Shown here in pieces: positions 15,524-20,284 of a stretch of 20,284 bases of DNA. Location of the stretch: positions 1-20,284 of the forward strand of contig JAUQWL010000112.1 in assembly GCA_030835185.1 (NCBI GenBank), in the 5' to 3' direction. This DNA is from Solirubrobacterales bacterium (GTDB taxonomy: Bacteria > Actinomycetota > Thermoleophilia > Solirubrobacterales > 70-9). The position numbers were made by a program, and so were the translations under genes. Numbering within the stretch: position 1 is the first letter of the stretch; each line of letters begins with the position of its first letter. The notes beneath the pieces were generated by a model, which saw nothing but the letters and a program-made list of their open reading frames with translations, ran no database searches and was not told the DNA's origin.

Positions 15524-17181
15524 GCTCTGCCCCGGGCTCGTCGGTAGCGACGGATCAGACTGGAGGTCGAGCTGTCGTGGTCGAGCCCGGGCTCGTTCTC
15601 GGACTCGAGTTCGGGAACGATCTTCCGGGCGAGGGCCTTGCCGAGCTCCACGCCCCATTGATCGAAGGAGTCGATGCCCCAGATCGCACCCTGGGTGAAG
15701 ACCGAGTGTTCGTAGAAAGCGACCAGATTCCCGAGCGTGCGGGGGGTCAGCCGGTCGACCATCAGCGTGCTGGTGGGCCGGTTCCCTTCAAAGGTCCTGT
15801 GGGGGACCAGCGCGGCGTCCACACCCTCGTCCCTGAGCTCTTCCGGGGTCTTGCCGAATGCGAGTGACTCTGTCTGGGCGAAGACGTTCGATACCAGCAG
15901 GTCCTGATGATTTCCGATCGGGTTCAGCGAATGGTTGAAACCGATGAAATCGCATGGGATCAGTTCGGTCCCCTGATGGATCAACTGGTAGAAGGAATGC
16001 TGGCCGTTGGTGCCGGGCTCGCCCCAGAAAACGGCTCCGGTAGCCGTTGAAACAGCTTCACCGTCGAGCGTGACCGACTTGCCGTTCGACTCCATCGTGA
16101 GCTGCTGGAGGTATGCCGGGAAGCGGTGCAGGTACTCGCTGTAGGGCAGGACGGCCTGGGTCTGGGTACCGAAGAAGTTCCGGTACCAGATCGCCAGCAG
16201 GCCATGGATGGCCGGCAGGTTCCGGTCCAGCGGGGTTTCGCGGAAGTGCTCGTCGATTTCGTGGAAGCCGTCGAGCAGGTCCTGGAAACGGTCGGGGCCG
16301 ATTGCCAGCATGGTCGAGAGGCCGATCGCCGAGTCCATCGAGTAGCGGCCGCCGACCCAGTCCCAGAAGCCGAACATGTCCGCGGTGTCGATGCCGAAGT
16401 CGGATACGCCCTCGGCATTGGTCGAAACGGCGACGAAGTGCTTCGCCACGGCCGCCGTGTCGCCGCCGAAGGCGGCAAGGCTCCATTCCCGGGCGGTTCG
16501 CGCGTTGGTCATCGTCTCCAGCGTGGTGAAGGTCTTCGAGCTGATCACGAAGAGGGTTTCTTCGGGGTCGAGGTCGCGGGTGGCCTCGTAGAAGCCGGTG
16601 TCGTCCACGTTCGAGACGAAGCGGAAAGTCAGGTCGCGGCGCGAGTACTCCTTCAGTGCCTCGTATGCCATCACCGGACCGAGGTCGGATCCGCCGATAC
16701 CGACGTTGATCACATTGCGGATCGGCCGGCCGGTGTGGCCGGTCCGGCGGCCGGAGCGAATCTCTTCGCAGAAGGCGGACATCCGGCTGAGGACGCCGTG
16801 AACCTCACGGACGACATCCGTCCCGTCGACCACCAGCGAGCGGTTGGCCGGCATGCGAAGGGCCACATGAAGCACCGGGCGATCTTCGGAGACGTTGATC
16901 CTCTCGCCGGTGAACATCGCTTCCCGTCTTGCCGGCATGCCGCATTCTTCGGCAAGCGCGGCCAGCAGCGGCATGGTCTCGGTGTTGATCCGGTGCTTCG
17001 AGTAATCGAGGTAGAGGCCCGCACCCTCGGCGACGAGGTTCGCCGGTGAGGCCGGACTCCCATCGTTCGATTCGCCGCGCCCCGGTTGCCCGGCGAAGAG
17101 TTCGCGCAGGTGGATCCTCGCGATCTGCTCATGGTGGCTTGCGAGGCTCTTCCAGGCGGAAGTCTCACTCAGCCGGGTCAT
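15520..17181 (-). CDS. pgi: Glucose-6-phosphate isomerase
   Basis: Pgi interconverts glucose-6-phosphate and fructose-6-phosphate. At 553 residues it is the long (E. coli/eukaryote-like) form. Conserved segments in order are INVSEDRPVLHVALR, VGIGGSDLGPVM (GSDLGP at 164-169), SSKTFTTLETMTN (sugar-phosphate loop), the signature VGGRYSMDSAIGLS, WGEPGTNGQHSFYQLIHQG (catalytic Glu388), FNHSLNP (His417 in the ring-opening position) and FDQWGVELGK (Lys515). All catalytic residues are present. Start ATG 17181 lies 4 nt after the transketolase stop; the 3' end overlaps the HAD start. The tail after EPGLDHDSSTSSLI is Arg-rich and variable. Co-transcription with transketolase ties glycolysis to the pentose phosphate pathway. 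Confidence 0.96.
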   Translation of the reverse strand: MTRLSETSAWKSLASHHEQIARIHLRELFAGQPGRGESNDGSPASPANLVAEGAGLYLDYSKHRINTETMPLLAALAEECGMPARREAMFTGERINVSEDRPVLHVALRMPANRSLVVDGTDVVREVHGVLSRMSAFCEEIRSGRRTGHTGRPIRNVINVGIGGSDLGPVMAYEALKEYSRRDLTFRFVSNVDDTGFYEATRDLDPEETLFVISSKTFTTLETMTNARTAREWSLAAFGGDTAAVAKHFVAVSTNAEGVSDFGIDTADMFGFWDWVGGRYSMDSAIGLSTMLAIGPDRFQDLLDGFHEIDEHFRETPLDRNLPAIHGLLAIWYRNFFGTQTQAVLPYSEYLHRFPAYLQQLTMESNGKSVTLDGEAVSTATGAVFWGEPGTNGQHSFYQLIHQGTELIPCDFIGFNHSLNPIGNHQDLLVSNVFAQTESLAFGKTPEELRDEGVDAALVPHRTFEGNRPTSTLMVDRLTPRTLGNLVAFYEHSVFTQGAIWGIDSFDQWGVELGKALARKIVPELESENEPGLDHDSSTSSLIRRYRRARGRA

Positions 17182-17185
17182 CGGT

Positions 17186-19234
17186 TCAGCCGGCCCCGGC
17201 GATCTGATCCCTGGCGGCTTCGACGACCTTGTCGGGGGTGAAGCCGAAGAACTTCTGAAGGTCCTTGAAAGGCGCCGAGGCGCCGAACGTGGTCATGCCG
17301 ATCATCGTTCCGGTTTCGCCGACGTAGCGCTCCCAGCCCATAGTCGACGCCTGTTCGATCGCCACCCTCGCCGTCACCGGGGGCGGCAGGACCGAATCGC
17401 GGTACTCCTCGCTCTGGGAGTCGAAGAGTTGCCAGGACGGGAGGCTGACCACGCGTGAGCGGATGCCCTCGACCATGAGTGTCTCATGGGCCTCGACCGC
17501 GATGTGGACCTCGCTGCCTGTGGCGATCAGGATCACTTCGGGCTCGCCGTCGCAGTCGGCGAGCACGTATCCGCCCCGTGCCAGGCCGCCGGCGGACGCG
17601 TACTTCTCCCGGTCGAGCACCGGTACGTTCTGCCGGGTCAGCACCAGGGCGGTCGGGTGATCCCGGCGCGGCATGATCACCTTCCACGCTTCCGCGACCT
17701 CGTTGGCGTCGGCCGGACGGATCACGTCGAGCTGGGGAATCGCCCGCAGCGAAGCGAGTTGCTCGACCGGCTGGTGGGTGGGACCGTCCTCGCCGAGTCC
17801 GATCGAGTCGTGGGTGAGCCAGTGGACTACCGGCTGCTCCATCAACGCCGAAAGGCGGATCGCCGGCCGCGCGTAGTCGGAGAAGATCAGGTACGTCGAC
17901 CAGACCGGCCGCATTCCGCTCAGCGCCAGGCCGTTCGACATCGCGGCCGATTCGTGCTCGCGGATCCCGAGGTGGATACCGTGTCCGTCCCGCGAGCCTG
18001 GCTCGAAAACGCCGGATACCTCGGGGGAGAGTCCGCTCGACGCGGAGCCGGTCAGGTCGGCCGATCCGCTCGTCATCCAGGGGACTCTGGGCGCGATCGC
18101 GTTGATGACCTTCTGGGAGGCCTTTCGCGTCGCGATCTGCTCGCCGGCGTCGAATGACGGGATGTCCACATCCCAGCCGTCCGGCAGATCGCCGGCAATC
18201 ATCTGGCCGACCTCTTTGCGATCGGCTTCGGAGGCGGACTCGAACCTCCGCCTCCAGGCGGCGCTCAGTTCGGCGCCTCGCGCACCGATGCCGTTGTTGA
18301 AGTTCTCGTAGACGCCGTCGGGTACGAGGAAGTGGGCATCCTCCGGCCAGCCATATGCCTTCTTGGTCAGTTTCGTCTCGTCGCTGCCCAGCGGGCTGCC
18401 GTGGACATCGGCGGTGTCAACCTTGTTCGGGGATCCGTAGCCGATGCGGCTGCGGAGGACGATCATCGTCGGGCGTTCCGTTTCGGCCTTGAACCGGTCC
18501 AGGGCCGCGCCGATCCCGTCGAGATCGTTGGCGTCGTCGACCCGGTGGACCGCCCAGCCGGCGGCGTCGAAGCGTTTCTCTACGTCCTCGGTGAAAGCAA
18601 GGTCGGTGCTGCCGTCGATGGTGATCCGGTTGCTGTCGTAGATCCAGCAGAGGTTGTGAAGCTGCTGATGACCGGCAAGGGAGGCGGCCTCCTGGGAAAC
18701 CCCCTCCATCAGGTCGCCGTCGCTGCAGATCGTGTAAACGTCGTAGTCGAAGAGTTCCTCGCCGAAATGGGCTCTTTTCCAGAGGCCGGCGATGGCCAGG
18801 CCGACCGAGGTGGCCACGCCCTGACCGAGTGGTCCGGTGGTGGTTTCCACTCCGGTGGTGAGGTGGGATTCGGGGTGGCCGGGGGTGGGCGAGCCGAGTT
18901 GCCGGAAGTTCTTGATGTCCTCGAGGCTGACCGATGGCTCGTCGGTGACCACACCGTCGTGATCGACCCTTCTCACGCCGGCGAGGTGGATCATCGAATA
19001 GAGCAGCATCGATGCGTGCCCGGGTGAGAGCACGAAGCGGTCGCGGTTGGGCCAGCGCGGATCGGCCGGGTCGTACCTGAGGAAGTCCTGCCAGATCTTC
19101 AGAGTCAGGGGGGCGAGCGCCATCGCGGTGCCGGGGTGCCCGGAATTCGCTTTGTCGATCGCATCTATCGAAAGCGTGCGGATCGTATTTATGCTCAGCT
19201 GGTCGGGGCTCTGGGAATCGATGGAGTCGCTCAC
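17186..19234 (-). CDS. tkt: Transketolase
   Basis: Thiamine-diphosphate enzyme moving two-carbon units between sugar phosphates, and a source of erythrose-4-phosphate for aromatic biosynthesis. From GTG 19234 there are 682 residues. The N-terminal domain has INTIRTLSIDAIDKANSGHPG (His33), LSPGHASMLLYS (His73), TTGPLGQGVA and the ThDP motif SDGDLMEG (171-178) with Asn202; here SDG stands where GDG is commoner. The middle domain has HGIHLGIREHE with the catalytic Glu region and THDSIGLGEDGPTHQPVEQL; a C-terminal domain follows (VILIATGSEVHIAVEA). Starts at 19288, 19255 and 19243 are in frame; 19234 is preferred because TAGGAT lies 7 nt upstream and the N-terminus then has the usual distance to INTIR, though ATG 19243 is a fair alternative. 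Confidence 0.94.
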   Translation of the reverse strand: MSDSIDSQSPDQLSINTIRTLSIDAIDKANSGHPGTAMALAPLTLKIWQDFLRYDPADPRWPNRDRFVLSPGHASMLLYSMIHLAGVRRVDHDGVVTDEPSVSLEDIKNFRQLGSPTPGHPESHLTTGVETTTGPLGQGVATSVGLAIAGLWKRAHFGEELFDYDVYTICSDGDLMEGVSQEAASLAGHQQLHNLCWIYDSNRITIDGSTDLAFTEDVEKRFDAAGWAVHRVDDANDLDGIGAALDRFKAETERPTMIVLRSRIGYGSPNKVDTADVHGSPLGSDETKLTKKAYGWPEDAHFLVPDGVYENFNNGIGARGAELSAAWRRRFESASEADRKEVGQMIAGDLPDGWDVDIPSFDAGEQIATRKASQKVINAIAPRVPWMTSGSADLTGSASSGLSPEVSGVFEPGSRDGHGIHLGIREHESAAMSNGLALSGMRPVWSTYLIFSDYARPAIRLSALMEQPVVHWLTHDSIGLGEDGPTHQPVEQLASLRAIPQLDVIRPADANEVAEAWKVIMPRRDHPTALVLTRQNVPVLDREKYASAGGLARGGYVLADCDGEPEVILIATGSEVHIAVEAHETLMVEGIRSRVVSLPSWQLFDSQSEEYRDSVLPPPVTARVAIEQASTMGWERYVGETGTMIGMTTFGASAPFKDLQKFFGFTPDKVVEAARDQIAGAG

Positions 19235-19241
19235 GCGCGCC

Positions 19242-19247
19242 ATCCTA
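19242..19247 (-). promoter_or_regulatory. Candidate -10 box (TAGGAT) for tkt-pgi-HAD
   Basis: On the minus strand TAGGAT is followed by 7 nt and the GTG at 19234, close to the leaderless spacing seen elsewhere here. The same bases could also serve as a ribosome site, and the ATG within them (19243) as a start, so the assignment is uncertain. Confidence 0.35.
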
Positions 19248-19296
19248 ACCTGCATCGGGGCAAGGCGACGGCACCGACCGCGGGGCAATGAGCCGG

Positions 19297-19812
19297 TTAC
19301 CTGTCAGGTGCCGGCTCGCCGAGCCCATGAGACCCGGCGGAAGTGGCTGCGGTCGCCAGATCGACCTGGTTTATGACTTCCTGCGGATCGCTCACCCCGT
19401 TGAAGACGAAGGTGTTCTCGATGTCGGAGGCGGTATCGAAGTCGACGTCGCCGACCCGGAGCATCCGCTGAAAGGCGGTCTGGTTGTAGCTCACGTTCTG
19501 GACACGCTCGAGGCGGGTCTCCTGGATATCGCGGGCGACGATGCCCCGCTTGATGTTCAGGCGCCGGTTGGTGATCGTGTAAACGGTCGCGACGCGTCTT
19601 ACGAAGCCGATCACGACGGTGATGCCGAGCGCAACGAGAAGGATCACGAAAACCGTGAAGAATCCTTCGCCGAACAGCTTCGCCACGAGCGCTATGACCA
19701 CCGAGATCAGCAGTCCCTTCAGGTAGAAAGCGAGAATCGAGCGCCACGAAGGATGGCCCTGGAAGATGATCTGCTCGCCCGGTCGTACGGTGAATGACAT
19801 GACGATCAGCAT
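19297..19812 (-). CDS. PH-domain membrane protein (bacterial PH, DUF304/YdbS-like)
   Basis: The 171-residue protein has a short N-terminal segment (SFTVRPGEQIIFQGHPSW), two hydrophobic stretches (about residues 25-41 and 46-70) likely to form a membrane hairpin, and then a bacterial PH-like domain recognisable by TVYTITNRRLNIKRGIVARDIQETRLERVQNV and ending around SDPQEVINQV. A Gly/Ala/Ser-rich tail follows. ATG 19812 is chosen because GGGAGG lies 6 nt upstream; longer readings would run into the divergent priA. Such proteins are membrane-anchored with a cytoplasmic PH domain; their function is mostly unknown. It lies 62 nt upstream of the tkt start on the same strand and is divergent from priA with 68 nt between. 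Confidence 0.85.
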   Translation of the reverse strand: MLIVMSFTVRPGEQIIFQGHPSWRSILAFYLKGLLISVVIALVAKLFGEGFFTVFVILLVALGITVVIGFVRRVATVYTITNRRLNIKRGIVARDIQETRLERVQNVSYNQTAFQRMLRVGDVDFDTASDIENTFVFNGVSDPQEVINQVDLATAATSAGSHGLGEPAPDR

Positions 19813-19818
19813 ATTCGA

Positions 19819-19824
19819 CCTCCC
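19819..19824 (-). promoter_or_regulatory. Shine-Dalgarno site GGGAGG for the PH-domain gene
   Basis: GGGAGG on the minus strand ends 6 nt before the ATG at 19812. It is among the strongest ribosome sites in the window and decides between this ATG and the one at 19800. Confidence 0.75.
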
Positions 19825-19868
19825 GGGAAGCCGAGCGATCCGCCGGGCAGCGCGTCCGCCGTTCGTCG

Positions 19869-19874
19869 TACCGT
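19869..19874 (+). promoter_or_regulatory. Candidate -10 box (TACCGT), leaderless geometry, for priA
   Basis: TACCGT is followed by exactly 6 nt and then the GTG at 19881. No ribosome site is present, consistent with a leaderless transcript and supporting this start. Confidence 0.45.
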
Positions 19875-19880
19875 TGGCCG

Positions 19881-20284
19881 GTGTCCATCGCCAGGGTCGA
19901 GCCGCTGACGACGGCCCGCGCACTGCGGGGCCCGTTCGACTACCTGATACCGGACCGGCTGGGGGAGGTCCGGGTCGGGACGGTGCTCGAGGTCCCTTTC
20001 GGCCACCGGCGGATCACCGCTGTCGTCGTCGAGGTCGCCGAAAGCTCCGACCTCCCGCTGGAGCGACTGGCCGAGCCCGTACGGGTGCTCGGCGATACCA
20101 CCGGGGAGCTGGTCGGCATCGGCCGCTGGATCGCCCGTGAATACTGCTCGACCCCGGCCCGGGGAATCAGTCTGGCCCTGCCCCCGGGAACGGGAACGGC
20201 CGGACGGCGCACGAGGCCCAGGGTTGAGACCCTGAACCGCATAACCGCCGAAGGTCGCGCCGCCCTCGAAGGGGGCGGTCGCCT
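19881..20284 (+). CDS. priA: Primosomal protein N' (PriA), N-terminal part
   Basis: PriA restarts stalled replication forks as a DNA-binding protein and, in most bacteria, a helicase. Only the first 134 codons are visible; the frame is open to the end of the window. The N-terminal 3'-DNA-end-binding domain is recognisable: IARVEPLTTARALRGPFDYL, then a turn and VRVGTVLEVPFGHRRITAVV, followed by IGRWIAREYCSTPARGISLALPPG, matching the PriA layout in which a short barrel domain leads to a helical linker. The GTG at 19881 is chosen for the domain start and the -10 box 6 nt upstream. The helicase and zinc-binding motifs are outside, so it is unknown whether this is an active helicase; several actinobacterial PriA proteins have lost Walker motifs. 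Confidence 0.85.
   Translation, partial: MSIARVEPLTTARALRGPFDYLIPDRLGEVRVGTVLEVPFGHRRITAVVVEVAESSDLPLERLAEPVRVLGDTTGELVGIGRWIAREYCSTPARGISLALPPGTGTAGRRTRPRVETLNRITAEGRAALEGGGR

Noticed and set aside
16126..17049. A 307-codon plus-strand frame opposite pgi
   Set aside because: Pgi is unmistakable on the minus strand, and the plus-strand product has the usual shadow composition rich in Gly, Arg, Val and Asp.
19813..19923. N-terminal extension of the PH-domain protein
   Set aside because: It would overlap the divergent priA start, and the ATG at 19812 has a strong GGGAGG ribosome site.

Overview
The window is a gene-dense, GC-rich stretch of bacterial chromosome with no mobile element, RNA gene or CRISPR array that I can see. 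GC-rich codon use, frequent GTG/TTG starts, TANNNT-type -10 boxes placed 6-7 nt before several start codons, and metK and priA in one neighbourhood all point to Actinobacteria. The protein flavour (for example a TrpRS with KMSTT, and aroH, hisC, aroF, tyrA and aroA close together) suggests the Thermoleophilia/Solirubrobacterales side. The phylum is a fairly safe inference; the class is a guess from memory, not a search.

Layout. 1-420: the C-terminal end of glycine decarboxylase subunit 2 (gcvPB). 534-2689: an acyl-CoA dehydrogenase overlapping trpS by 4 nt. 2726-4146: the condensin partners scpA and scpB. 4194-6395: an RsuA/RluB-type pseudouridine synthase, an AroH-type chorismate mutase and a HisC-type aminotransferase. 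6396-6685 is the largest non-coding gap (290 nt); it holds inverted repeats, a possible hisC terminator, a probable aroF promoter and a small ORF containing Trp, Tyr and Phe codons. 6686-10127: aroF, tyrA and aroA in a tight run. 10208-11278, minus strand: a membrane-associated PlsC-type acyltransferase. 11374-14656: cmk, der and metK. 14765-19812, minus strand: a PH-domain membrane protein, transketolase, glucose-6-phosphate isomerase and a HAD phosphatase. 19881-20284: the N-terminus of priA, running off the end.

How the genes fit together. AroF opens the shikimate pathway and AroA makes its penultimate product. AroH turns chorismate into prephenate, TyrA oxidises prephenate, and the HisC-type enzyme may do the final transamination for Tyr/Phe as well as, or instead of, its histidine role. 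This resembles the hisC-tyrA-aroE (aroA) end of the Bacillus subtilis aromatic supraoperon. Transketolase and Pgi connect glycolysis to the pentose phosphate pathway, which supplies the erythrose-4-phosphate used by AroF. ScpAB, Der, Cmk, RluB-type synthase, TrpRS, MetK and PriA are core housekeeping functions.

Nothing here looks like a new defence, mobile or secondary-metabolite system. The most useful observations are regulatory: a repeated leaderless-promoter geometry that also decides several start codons, a perfect palindrome next to the scpA -10 box, and the structured gap before aroF.
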